From Halorubrum amylolyticum (GTDB lineage Archaea; Halobacteriota; Halobacteria; Halobacteriales; Haloferacaceae), in assembly GCF_004114995.1 (NCBI RefSeq), contig NZ_SDJP01000010.1, forward strand, positions 19,736-83,735: a stretch of 64,000 nucleotides of DNA. The letters are read 5' to 3'. This document shows positions 50,264 to 58,070 of this stretch, in pieces. The notes below the pieces were generated by a model. It was not told the DNA's origin. It saw nothing but the letters and a program-made list of their open reading frames with translations, and did not search any database. The stretch's first letter is position 1. Each line of letters starts with the position of its first letter. A program made the translations under genes and the position numbers.

Positions 50264-50347
50264 ATGGACGCGACGACTCGGTCGGAACGGGAGCCGCGAG
50301 GGCGGCGGCGGGCGCGGACGCGACGAGGGAGGGCCGGCCCGTGTTGA
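50264..50347 (+). CDS. Possible Arg-rich leader peptide upstream of the MgtC-family gene
   Basis: A 27-codon frame starts with ATG about 45 bp after the AT palindrome, at a distance that fits the first ATG on the transcript. Ten of its residues are Arg (REPRGRRRARTRRGRAG), and it ends in Pro-Cys. Its stop (GTGTTGA) overlaps the GTG start of the next gene, so translation could be coupled. It may equally be chance in GC-rich DNA. Confidence 0.35.
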   Translation: MDATTRSEREPRGRRRARTRRGRAGPC

Positions 50348-51588
50348 GCGCCGTCGACCCGCTGGTCTACCTCCAGACGAACGTGGCGAAGTTGGTCTTG
50401 GCGACCGCGCTGGGGATGTTCCTCGGACTGGAGCGGGAGTGGTCCCAGAAGTCCGCGGGAATCCGGACGTTCGCGCTGATCAGCCTCGTAGCGGCCGTGT
50501 TCTCGCTGCTCGGCGACGGCGGGCTCCTGATCGTCGGCGGGGCGTTGATCGTCGCCATCTCGGTGCTGCTCGCGGTCCGGAGCTTCGTCGAGGAGGAGGT
50601 CGACGGGCTCTCGCTGACCACGTCCGTGTCGATGCTCGTCACGTACGGGGTCGGGGCGCTCGTCGCCGAGGAGTTCTTCATCGAGGCGGTGACGGTCGCC
50701 GTGCTCTCCTCGCTTTTGCTCGTGTTGAAACGGGAGCTTCACCAGTTTGCGTGGGGGCTCTCGCGGGAGGAGGTCCGCAGCGCGGTCGAGTTCACGATCC
50801 TCGCGTTCGTCGTCTTCCCGCTGCTCCCGGCGGAGACGATCGACCCGTGGGACGCGGTCCAGCCGCGGCTCATCTGGTCGCTGGTCGTCGCGGTCAGCGC
50901 CATCGGCTTCGTCAACTACGTGCTCGTGAAGCGCTACCAGGGGCGCGGCTACGCGGTCACCGGCTTCTTCGGCGGGCTCGTGAACTCCACGGCGGTCGTC
51001 GCGGAGATGGCGAAACGCGCGAAGGGACGGGCCGATCTGCTCGACATCGCCGTCGGATCGATCCTGCTGGCGAACGCCGCGATGGCCCTCCGGAACGCCG
51101 CGGTCGTCGCCGTCTTCGTCCCCGAGGCCGCCGTAGTCGTCGGTGCGCCGCTGGGCGCGATCACGGTCACCGGCGTCCTCGTCGCGGTGTGGCGCAGCGA
51201 CTGGCGGACCACGATGGAGGCGGAGCTCACCTCGCCGTTCAGCCTCCGGAACGCCCTGACGTTCGGGGCGCTGTTCGTCCTCGTGCTGCTCGTCTCGGCG
51301 GGCGCCGAGCGGGCGTTCGGCGCGGGCGGGTTCGTCGCCACGTCGTTCCTCGCGGGGCTCGTCTCCTCCGGCACGGCGACGACCACGGCCGTCTCGCTTC
51401 TGGGGACCGGACAGATCACGGTCGACACCGCGGTCGCGGGGGTCGTCGCGGGGACGGCTGCGAGCGTCCTCGTCAAGACGGCCTTCGCCGCGAGCATCAC
51501 GCGGGAGCTGGTCCGGCCGGTGCTGTTCTGGAACCTCGTGTTGATCGCGGTGGGGATCGCGGTCGGCGCGCCCCTGCTCCTGCTTTAG
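50341..51588 (+). CDS. MgtC/SapB-family (DUF4010) membrane protein
   Basis: A 415-residue protein with about eleven hydrophobic helices. The N-terminal part (FLGLEREWSQKSAGIRTFALISLVAAVFS) is the MgtC/SapB signature with the conserved GLEREW and RT. The C-terminal half (GFFGGLVNSTAVVAEMA, then FLAGLVSSGTATTTAVSL) is DUF4010. MgtC proteins help bacteria at low magnesium, but the archaeal role is not established. A GGAGG sequence lies eight bases before the GTG at 50341, which overlaps the end of the leader ORF. Confidence 0.83.
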   Translation: MLSAVDPLVYLQTNVAKLVLATALGMFLGLEREWSQKSAGIRTFALISLVAAVFSLLGDGGLLIVGGALIVAISVLLAVRSFVEEEVDGLSLTTSVSMLVTYGVGALVAEEFFIEAVTVAVLSSLLLVLKRELHQFAWGLSREEVRSAVEFTILAFVVFPLLPAETIDPWDAVQPRLIWSLVVAVSAIGFVNYVLVKRYQGRGYAVTGFFGGLVNSTAVVAEMAKRAKGRADLLDIAVGSILLANAAMALRNAAVVAVFVPEAAVVVGAPLGAITVTGVLVAVWRSDWRTTMEAELTSPFSLRNALTFGALFVLVLLVSAGAERAFGAGGFVATSFLAGLVSSGTATTTAVSLLGTGQITVDTAVAGVVAGTAASVLVKTAFAASITRELVRPVLFWNLVLIAVGIAVGAPLLLL

Positions 51589-51613
51589 CGCGCCGGAACT
51601 AGCTCACGGGCGC

Positions 51614-51988
51614 TCACGACAGGTGCTCGGCGACGTCGGTCGACGAGACCATGCCGACGTAATCGTCGTCGACGACCGGGAGGTGTTTGACTCCGTACAT
51701 CGTCATCATCGCCGCGACCTCCTCCATCATGAGGTCCGGCGTCACGGTCTCGACGTTCTCGGTCATCACGTCGCGGACGGCCGTGTCGTCGAGATCGCGG
51801 CCCGCCGCGACGGCGCCGACGATGTCGCTCTGGGTGACGATGCAGCCGCCGCCGGTCGTCACGACGAGCGCGCTGATGTCGTCGTCGGTCATCCGGCGCG
51901 CCGCCTCCCGGAGCGGTTCGTCGACCCCGATCGTCTCCAGCGGCGTCGACATGACCTCGCTGACGCGGGTCCGGTCGTTCAGATCCAT
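51614..51988 (-). CDS. Two-CBS-domain protein
   Basis: A 124-residue protein made almost only of two CBS motifs (VSEVMSTPLETIGVDEPLREAARRM and VRDVMTENVETVTPDLMMEEVAAMM). CBS pairs bind adenosine nucleotides or similar ligands and report energy state to partners. No catalytic or DNA-binding domain is attached. It is convergent with the MgtC gene and lies just downstream of a second CBS-only gene, in the same direction. Confidence 0.88.
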   Translation of the reverse strand: MDLNDRTRVSEVMSTPLETIGVDEPLREAARRMTDDDISALVVTTGGGCIVTQSDIVGAVAAGRDLDDTAVRDVMTENVETVTPDLMMEEVAAMMTMYGVKHLPVVDDDYVGMVSSTDVAEHLS

Positions 51989-52082
51989 ACCTGCCGTGTG
52001 TTACCACACCTGATGACTCTTCCGGCTGGCGCAAGGCGACGGCGCGGGACGGCGTGTCGGTCACCGACCATGGACGCGTCGA

Positions 52083-52469
52083 CTACCGCTTCCCCGAGAC
52101 GTACGCGGTGAGGTCGGTCGTCGACACCATCCCGACTAGCGCTCCGTCCCCGTCGACGACGGGCAGGTGCGTGTAGCCGTGCGCGGTCGGCTCGGCAAGC
52201 TCCTCGATCGTGTCGTCCGGACCGACCGTCACCACGTCGGTCGTCATGAACGCCTCGACCGGCGTCTCGTCCTCGGGGTCGTTCTCCCGGACGAGCGAGA
52301 CGAAGTCGGTCGCGGTGATCAACCCGTTCAGTCGGCGATTCCCGTCCACCACGAGGATCGAGCTCTTCCCGGTTTCGAGCATCCGTTGGGCGGCCGTTGC
52401 GGCCGAGGCGCCCGACTCGATGGTGAGCAGATCGGTCGACATGAGCCGCTCGACGGCGAGGTCAGCCAT
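52083..52469 (-). CDS. Two-CBS-domain protein
   Basis: A 128-residue protein with two CBS motifs (VERLMSTDLLTIESGASAAT and VEAFMTTDVVTVGPDDTIEEL), each followed by the LPVVDGDGALVGMVSTTD-type strand. Its sequence is clearly distinct from the next CBS protein, so if the pair arose by duplication it was long ago. It could form a heteromer with that protein. No partner enzyme is adjacent. Confidence 0.88.
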   Translation of the reverse strand: MADLAVERLMSTDLLTIESGASAATAAQRMLETGKSSILVVDGNRRLNGLITATDFVSLVRENDPEDETPVEAFMTTDVVTVGPDDTIEELAEPTAHGYTHLPVVDGDGALVGMVSTTDLTAYVSGKR

Positions 52470-52582
52470 GTGACGCGATAACGCGGTCCGGGGTCATCAA
52501 ACGTGCGGTCGTCCGGCACCTCGTCGACGGTGACCGCGTGCGGGGAGTCGACGGCGACCGCGTGCGGGAGACCCCGCCCGAC

Positions 52583-53380
52583 TCACTCCTCGACGAGCTC
52601 CGGCGGCGCGCCGGCCAGCCCCGCGAGCGCGTCGGCCTCGACGTGGTGGAGGTCCCCGGGGATCACGAGCAGGTGGAGCGGGTCGCCGAACTCGCGCTCG
52701 GCGAGAGCGCTCAGGCGGTCGGCAGCGACGACCGAATCGGGCGACCCCGCGCGGGCGACGACGACCGCGAGCGCGTCTTCCCACCCGTCGGCGAGCAGGC
52801 CGGCGGCCACATCGGCGGTCATGTACTCCTCGTGGTCCGGGTCGGGGCCGGTCGGCCCGGTGCCGACCTTGATGTCGAGGTAGACGACGGTGTGGAGCCC
52901 GCGCTCGCGGTTCGCCTCGATGGTGTCGATCACGCTTCCCGGCACGTCGTCGCCGCCGTGAGCGTACGGGAAGGGAAGCGTCGTCGCCTTGCCGAACCGG
53001 TAGTTCTGGAGCCCGGTGAGACTCGACGCGGCCGACTGAGCGGTCACGCCGTGGATCACGCGGGTGTCGATCCCGCGCTCCTCGGCGCGCAGTCGGAGGT
53101 CGGTGTGGGTCGTCGAGATCATCGTGTCGCCCGCGGTGCAGAACGCGGCGTGGCCCTCCTCCGCCGCCGCGAGGATCGCCTCCGGGTCCCGTTCGACCTC
53201 CTCGCGCGTCCGAACTTCGATCTCCGCGTCGTGGTACGCCTCCAAGTCCTCGACGTCGGCGCCGACCAGCTTGCTGGTGTAGAACTCGGCGAAGACACGG
53301 TCCGCGGACCGGAGCGCCTCGCGCCCCTCGACGGTGACCGAGCGCTCGTCGTAGAGGCCGAGGCCGATGAACGTGAGCAT
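52583..53380 (-). CDS. dphB: Diphthine synthase
   Basis: A 265-residue class III SAM methyltransferase. FIGLGLYDERSVTVEG is the standard N-terminal start, followed by CTAGDTMISTTHTDLR and VIHGVTAQSAASSLTGLQNYRFGK, which are diagnostic of DphB. It methylates the modified histidine of elongation factor 2 during diphthamide formation. The start at 53380 matches the usual MLTFIGLGLYD. It is divergent from the PorAB operon. Confidence 0.93.
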   Translation of the reverse strand: MLTFIGLGLYDERSVTVEGREALRSADRVFAEFYTSKLVGADVEDLEAYHDAEIEVRTREEVERDPEAILAAAEEGHAAFCTAGDTMISTTHTDLRLRAEERGIDTRVIHGVTAQSAASSLTGLQNYRFGKATTLPFPYAHGGDDVPGSVIDTIEANRERGLHTVVYLDIKVGTGPTGPDPDHEEYMTADVAAGLLADGWEDALAVVVARAGSPDSVVAADRLSALAEREFGDPLHLLVIPGDLHHVEADALAGLAGAPPELVEE

Positions 53381-53576
53381 ACGACCCGTCGGGCGGGCGA
53401 CGGGTAAAAGGACGCGGAACGGCGCCGCAATCGCGGCGGAGGGAGCCGATCCGAACGGCCGCCGGTAGTCGTTCGTCAAGGTCCTACATGATCGTCTCTT
53501 GTGATTCCATAGCAAGCCCTAAGAGGTAACCAACACAAAGTCGGATCACTAGGCCCTCACGGGCTCACATACCACT

Positions 53577-55472
53577 ATGACTGACGACGAACTCATCTGG
53601 CGGATTTCGGGGGGATCCGGTGACGGGATCGCTTCGACCAGCCAGAACTTCGCGAAGGCCTTGATGCGATCGGGGCTCAACGTCTTCACGCATCGCCACT
53701 ACCCGTCTCGGATCCGCGGGGGCCACACCTACACCGAGGTCCGTGCGTCTTCGGGCCCAGTGAACTCCCGTGGGGACGGGTATAACTTCCTGCTCGCGCT
53801 CGGCGACTCGTTCGCCCGAAACCCGCAGGAAGAGGCTATCTACGGAAACGAGGAGATCAAGCCGCTCTCGGAGAATCTCGACGAACTCCGCGAGGGCGGG
53901 GTCATCGTGTACGACGAGGGACTCCTCGACGCCTCCGAGATCCCGGACTTCGAGGAACGTGCCGAGGAGAACGACTGGCACGTATACCCCCTCGACCTCC
54001 GCGGGCTCGCCCGCGACATGGGTCGCGAGGTCATGCGCAACACCGCCGGTGTCGGCGCGACCTGCGCGATCACCGGCATGGAACTCGACCACGTCGAGGA
54101 CCTGATGCGCGACGCGATGCCGGAGAAGATCCTCGAACCGAACATCGAGATCCTCGAGACCGCCTACGACCAGGTCAGCGAGGAGTACGACGTGGACGCC
54201 CCGGACGTGTCGGTGCCGACCGGCGAGCACGACGAGACCCAGCTGCTCATGTCCGGCTCGGACGCCATCTCCTACGGCGCCATCGACGAGGGCTGCCGGT
54301 TCATCGCCGGCTACCCGATGACGCCGTGGACCGAGGTGTTCACCATCATGACGAAGAACCTACCGAAGCTCGGCGGGATCTCCGAGCAGGTGGAAGACGA
54401 AATCGCCGCGGCCGCGCTCGCGGTCGGCGCCTCGCACGCCGGCGTGAAGGCCATGTCCGGCTCCTCGGGCGGCGGTTTCGCCCTGATGTCGGAGCCGCTC
54501 GGACTGGCGGAGATGACGGAGACGCCCGTCGTCCTCGTCGAGGCCATGCGCGCCGGCCCGTCGACCGGGATGCCGACGAAGCCGGAGCAGTCCGACCTCG
54601 AACACGTCCTCTACACCTCGCAGGGCGACTCCCAGCGCGTCGTCTTGGCGCCCGGGACCGTCGAGGAGGCGTACGAGCAGTCGCGGATCGCCTTCCGGCT
54701 GGCCTACGAGTACCAGATCCCGTCGATCCTCCTGTACGATCAGAAGCTCGGCGGCGAGATGACGAACGTCCCGAAGAGCCACTTCGACCGCGAGCCGAAC
54801 CCGACCCTCGGGAAGACGCTCTCGGAGGACGCGCTGGCCGACGAGCCGCACTCGGCCGACGGGAAGTTCCACCGGTTCCAGCACGACGTCGACGACGGCG
54901 TCTCCCCGCGGTCGATCCCCGGCCAGAAGGGCGGTCGCTTCCTCGCGACCGGCAACGAGCACGACCCCACGGGGCACATCGCCGAGTCGCCCGACAACCG
55001 CGTCGCGCAGATCGACCGGCGGACCCAGAAGCTGGAGGCGATCCGCGCGGACCTCGACACCGTTGACACCGGCTCGTACGCCGGCCTCGATGACGCCCAG
55101 TACGGCATCCTCACGTTCGGCAGCCAGCAGGGCACCGTCGAGGAGTCGGTCGGCCGCCTCAACGACGCCGGCGTCTCGGTGAAGTCGTACGGCGTCTCCG
55201 ACATGGCGCCGTTCCCGACCGAGCAGGTCGAGGCGTTCGTCGAGAGCGTCGACGAGGTCCTCGTCGTCGAGATGACGGCGTCCGGACAGTTCCGCGGGCT
55301 CGTCCAGAAGAACCTCGGCCGCTACGGCGAGAAGCTGTCGAGCCTGTTGAAGTACAACGGGAACCCGTTCGAGCCGGCGGAGATCGTCGACGGGTTCGAG
55401 GCCGCGATCATCGAGGGCGACGGCGACGCGTCCGGCCATCAGACCACCTTCGTCCCAGCCGCAGGTGACTAA
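53577..55472 (+). CDS. porA: 2-oxoacid:ferredoxin oxidoreductase alpha subunit, probably pyruvate type
   Basis: A 631-residue gamma-alpha fusion subunit. The gamma part opens ISGGSGDGIASTSQN and the alpha part carries GYPMTP (245-250). It is about 45 residues longer than the related subunit at 19.1 kb and differs throughout, so this is a separate enzyme. Haloarchaea have a pyruvate and an oxoglutarate form; the longer alpha subunit and the Lrp regulator downstream favour pyruvate. It converts pyruvate and CoA to acetyl-CoA with reduction of ferredoxin. porB follows after three bases. Confidence 0.82.
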   Translation: MTDDELIWRISGGSGDGIASTSQNFAKALMRSGLNVFTHRHYPSRIRGGHTYTEVRASSGPVNSRGDGYNFLLALGDSFARNPQEEAIYGNEEIKPLSENLDELREGGVIVYDEGLLDASEIPDFEERAEENDWHVYPLDLRGLARDMGREVMRNTAGVGATCAITGMELDHVEDLMRDAMPEKILEPNIEILETAYDQVSEEYDVDAPDVSVPTGEHDETQLLMSGSDAISYGAIDEGCRFIAGYPMTPWTEVFTIMTKNLPKLGGISEQVEDEIAAAALAVGASHAGVKAMSGSSGGGFALMSEPLGLAEMTETPVVLVEAMRAGPSTGMPTKPEQSDLEHVLYTSQGDSQRVVLAPGTVEEAYEQSRIAFRLAYEYQIPSILLYDQKLGGEMTNVPKSHFDREPNPTLGKTLSEDALADEPHSADGKFHRFQHDVDDGVSPRSIPGQKGGRFLATGNEHDPTGHIAESPDNRVAQIDRRTQKLEAIRADLDTVDTGSYAGLDDAQYGILTFGSQQGTVEESVGRLNDAGVSVKSYGVSDMAPFPTEQVEAFVESVDEVLVVEMTASGQFRGLVQKNLGRYGEKLSSLLKYNGNPFEPAEIVDGFEAAIIEGDGDASGHQTTFVPAAGD

Positions 55473-55475
55473 CCA

Positions 55476-56414
55476 ATGAGTACGTTTTCAGCAATCGGAG
55501 AGGAACGGGAGATCGACCGCGACGAGTACACGCCCGGCGTCGAGCCCCAGCCGACCTGGTGTCCCGGCTGCGGTGACTTCAGCGTCCTGAAGGCGCTCAA
55601 GCAGGCGCTCCCCGAGGTCGGCCGCTCGCCCGAGGAGACGCTGCTGTGTACCGGGATCGGCTGTTCCGGCAAGCTGAACAGCTACCTCGACACGTACGGA
55701 TTCCACACGATCCACGGGCGCTCGCTGCCCGTGGCCCGCGCCGCGAAGCTCGCGAACCCCGACCTCGAAGTGATCGCCGCCGGCGGCGACGGCGACGGCT
55801 ACGGGATCGGCGGGAACCACTTCATCCACACGGCCCGGGAGAACCACGACATGACGTACATCGTCTTCAACAACGAGATCTTCGGGCTCACCAAGGGACA
55901 GACCTCCCCGACGAGCCCGAAGGGCCACAAGTCGAAGACGCAGCCGTCCGGCAGCGCCAAGGAGCCGATCAAGCCGCTCTCGATGTCGCTGAACGCCGGC
56001 GCCTCGTACGTCGCCCGGACCGCCGCGGTCAACCCGAACCAGGCCAAAGAGATCCTGGTCGAGGCGATCGAGCACGACGGCTTCGCGCACGTCGACTTCC
56101 TCACCCAGTGTCCGACCTGGAACAAGGACGCGCGCCAGTACGTCCCCTACATCGACGTCAACGAGTCCGACGACTACGAGTTCGACAAGACGGACCGCGT
56201 CGAGGCCCAGGAGATGATGCGGACGACCGAGGAGGCGCTCTACGAGGGCGAGGTCCTCACCGGTCGCTTCTACGTCGACGAGGACCGTCCGTCCTACGGT
56301 CAGGAGAAGCAGGCGCTCGGCGAGATGCCCGAGGAGCCGCTGGCCGAGCGCTACTGGGACGACGACTACGAGTGGGAGCGCTCCCACGACAAGTTCCTCG
56401 ACAAGCACGCCTGA
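55476..56414 (+). CDS. porB: 2-oxoacid:ferredoxin oxidoreductase beta subunit, probably pyruvate type
   Basis: A 312-residue TPP-binding beta subunit. Cluster cysteines are C29 and C32 (CPGCGD), C63 (IGCSGK) and one in TQCPTWN. The TPP motif runs GGDGDGYGIGGNH to FNNEIFGLTKGQ. It pairs with the preceding alpha subunit. Like KorB here, no ferredoxin-like delta chain is encoded. Its C-terminal 60 residues (RYWDDDYEWERSHDKFLD) extend beyond KorB. An Lrp-type gene starts 107 bp downstream. Confidence 0.84.
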   Translation: MSTFSAIGEEREIDRDEYTPGVEPQPTWCPGCGDFSVLKALKQALPEVGRSPEETLLCTGIGCSGKLNSYLDTYGFHTIHGRSLPVARAAKLANPDLEVIAAGGDGDGYGIGGNHFIHTARENHDMTYIVFNNEIFGLTKGQTSPTSPKGHKSKTQPSGSAKEPIKPLSMSLNAGASYVARTAAVNPNQAKEILVEAIEHDGFAHVDFLTQCPTWNKDARQYVPYIDVNESDDYEFDKTDRVEAQEMMRTTEEALYEGEVLTGRFYVDEDRPSYGQEKQALGEMPEEPLAERYWDDDYEWERSHDKFLDKHA

Positions 56415-56474
56415 CGCGGCCGGAAGCCGGGATCGCCGGCCGCTCCGGGCGCGGTTCGTCGTCCGTTCGCCTCG

Positions 56475-56480
56475 TTTTTC
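56475..56480 (+). terminator. T-tract terminator after porB
   Basis: TTTTTC at the 3' end of a CTCG context, 61 bp after porB, is a plausible archaeal T-tract terminator. A second T-run at 56494-56499 is better read as the TATA element of the next gene. Confidence 0.3.
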
Positions 56481-56521
56481 GGTTCGCAAGGTATTTTTTC
56501 GGTGGTGACAAAGGAGTAGCC

Positions 56522-56950
56522 ATGAGTACGGTCTCGACGGAGGAACGGATCCTGTCGGTGTTAGAGGAGGACGCGCAGGCCTCCTGCGCGGAGATCGCCG
56601 ACCGGGCGAACGTCTCGAAGCCGACGGTGCGGAAGTACATCGACCGCCTCGAAGAGAAGGGCGTGATCGTCGGCTACTCCGCCGAGGTCGACCCGAAGAA
56701 GCTCTCGTCGCAGTCGATCGCGATGGTCGGGATGGACGTCGACTCGGGGCAGTACGTGGGCGCGACCCGGAAGCTGAAGGAGCTCGACGAGGTGCAGGCG
56801 CTGTACACCTCCTCCGGCGACCACATGCTGATGGCCGAGGTCCGCGCCGGCGACGGCGACGAGCTCGGCGACGTCATCTCCGAGAAGCTCCTCGGCGTGG
56901 ACGGCGTCACCGCGGCGCATCCCTCGTTCCTCCAGGAACGCCTGAAGTAA
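56522..56950 (+). CDS. Lrp/AsnC-family transcriptional regulator
   Basis: A 142-residue regulator. Residues 1-60 are a winged helix (ERILSVLEEDAQASCAEIADRANVSKPTVRKYIDRLEEKGVI), followed by a linker and an RAM/AsnC ligand-binding domain (SIAMVGMDVDSGQYVGATRKL, YTSSGDHMLMAEV). It probably binds an amino acid and regulates the oxidoreductase genes before it or others; position next to porAB is the only evidence. GGAG sits five bases before the ATG, but a TATATTTT-like box is also near -27, so it is unclear whether the message has a leader. Confidence 0.9.
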   Translation: MSTVSTEERILSVLEEDAQASCAEIADRANVSKPTVRKYIDRLEEKGVIVGYSAEVDPKKLSSQSIAMVGMDVDSGQYVGATRKLKELDEVQALYTSSGDHMLMAEVRAGDGDELGDVISEKLLGVDGVTAAHPSFLQERLK

Positions 56951-56990
56951 GCTCGGGCCGGTCAGGCGGTTCGACACCGGTAGATCCTTT

Positions 56991-57338
56991 TTACCGGTAG
57001 GCGAGCGCGATGAGGAGTCCCGCCACCGCCGTAACGCCCAGCGCTGCGACGGCGATCTCGGACTCGCTCGCCCCCAGCAGAACCCCCGCGAGCGGGAGAC
57101 AGAGCAGCGCCCCCGTCCACATCGCCGCCCCGCCGAGCCGCCGCGCTCGCTCCCGGCTCACGTCAGGCGTCGTCAGGAGTTCGCGGCGGTCGCGGTAGCG
57201 GACGAGCCACCTGAGGACGATCGTTCCGAGAGCGCTGATGCCGAACGCGACGCCGGCGACGAGCCGGTCGGGGACGTCGAAGACGACCGCCGCGCCGAGC
57301 GCGACGAGGGGGGCCGCACCGAAGTCGACGGGAACCAT
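56991..57338 (-). CDS. Small membrane protein
   Basis: A 115-residue protein with about four hydrophobic segments (10-25, 28-46, 72-90 and 95-113) and a basic middle loop (RYRDRRELLTTPDVSRERARR) that should face the cytoplasm. No family is recognised. The ATG at 57338 is chosen because upstream codons are rich in Arg and Ser and not hydrophobic. It ends 40 bp from the convergent Lrp gene. Confidence 0.65.
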   Translation of the reverse strand: MVPVDFGAAPLVALGAAVVFDVPDRLVAGVAFGISALGTIVLRWLVRYRDRRELLTTPDVSRERARRLGGAAMWTGALLCLPLAGVLLGASESEIAVAALGVTAVAGLLIALAYR

Positions 57339-57396
57339 GTTCGGACGGTGGCGGTGGGTGCGCCGGTCACTTAGTTCCGTCCCGTCGCGGGCACCG

Positions 57397-57903
57397 TCAT
57401 TGCAGCGCGTCCACGTCGGCGACGACGATCGACTCGTCGCCGGCCGGGCCGCGACGGGTGCCACGGTGGACGAACCCGTGCGCGCTGAAGAACTCGGTGG
57501 CGCCGGGGCTGTCGGCGGGGACGCTCGCGCGCAGGGTGTCGACGCTGTGGTCGACCACCGAGGACGCGACGCGCGCGAGCAGCTCGTTCGCGACGCCCTC
57601 GCCCGCGTGGTTCGGGTGGACCCACAGCGCGAGCAGTTCGGCCTCCCGATCCCCCTCTCTCCCTCTCGTCGGTCCGTCCGACGGCCCCTCCGCGTCGGGA
57701 TGGGCGATGGCGACGCCCACCGGTCCGTCCTCGCCCTCCATCAGGAACGACCACTCGGCCTCCGCGGCGGCCTCGCGGACGCCGGCGGCGGACACGTCGA
57801 GGAGGGGAGCTCCGATGTCGTCGAAGACGGTCGCCTCGCGGGCACGCGAGACCGCCGTCCGCAGCGCCTCCGCGTCGTCGGGCCGCGCCGCCCGGACATG
57901 CAT
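57397..57903 (-). CDS. GNAT-family N-acetyltransferase
   Basis: A 168-residue acetyltransferase. The acetyl-CoA loop is in WVHPNHAGEGVANELLARV, a variant of the RxxGxG/A motif with His-Ala in place of Arg-Gly. ATEFFSAHGFVHRG is the typical C-terminal helix-strand. An acidic loop (EGPSDGPTRGREGDRE) splits strands 3 and 4. The acceptor is unknown. It lies upstream of, and in the same direction as, the small membrane protein, so the two may be co-transcribed. Confidence 0.85.
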   Translation of the reverse strand: MHVRAARPDDAEALRTAVSRAREATVFDDIGAPLLDVSAAGVREAAAEAEWSFLMEGEDGPVGVAIAHPDAEGPSDGPTRGREGDREAELLALWVHPNHAGEGVANELLARVASSVVDHSVDTLRASVPADSPGATEFFSAHGFVHRGTRRGPAGDESIVVADVDALQ

Positions 57904-58070
57904 GTACGACCGTGGGTCAAGAAGTCACCTATAGGTTTCGGGACGGCAACGTTTCGCAGCGTACACCAGAGAAATCGAAAAACGATCGGTTACACGCCGT
58001 CTCTGTGTCTGACGCTCCCCTGATCTCACGAATCGTCGCGCGCTCTCCCGCGAATATCCCGATCAGGTCG

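Noticed and set aside
53577..56414. A recent duplicate of korAB
   Set aside because: The two systems differ along their whole length and in size (631 versus 585 and 312 versus 287 residues), so they are old paralogues with separate functions.
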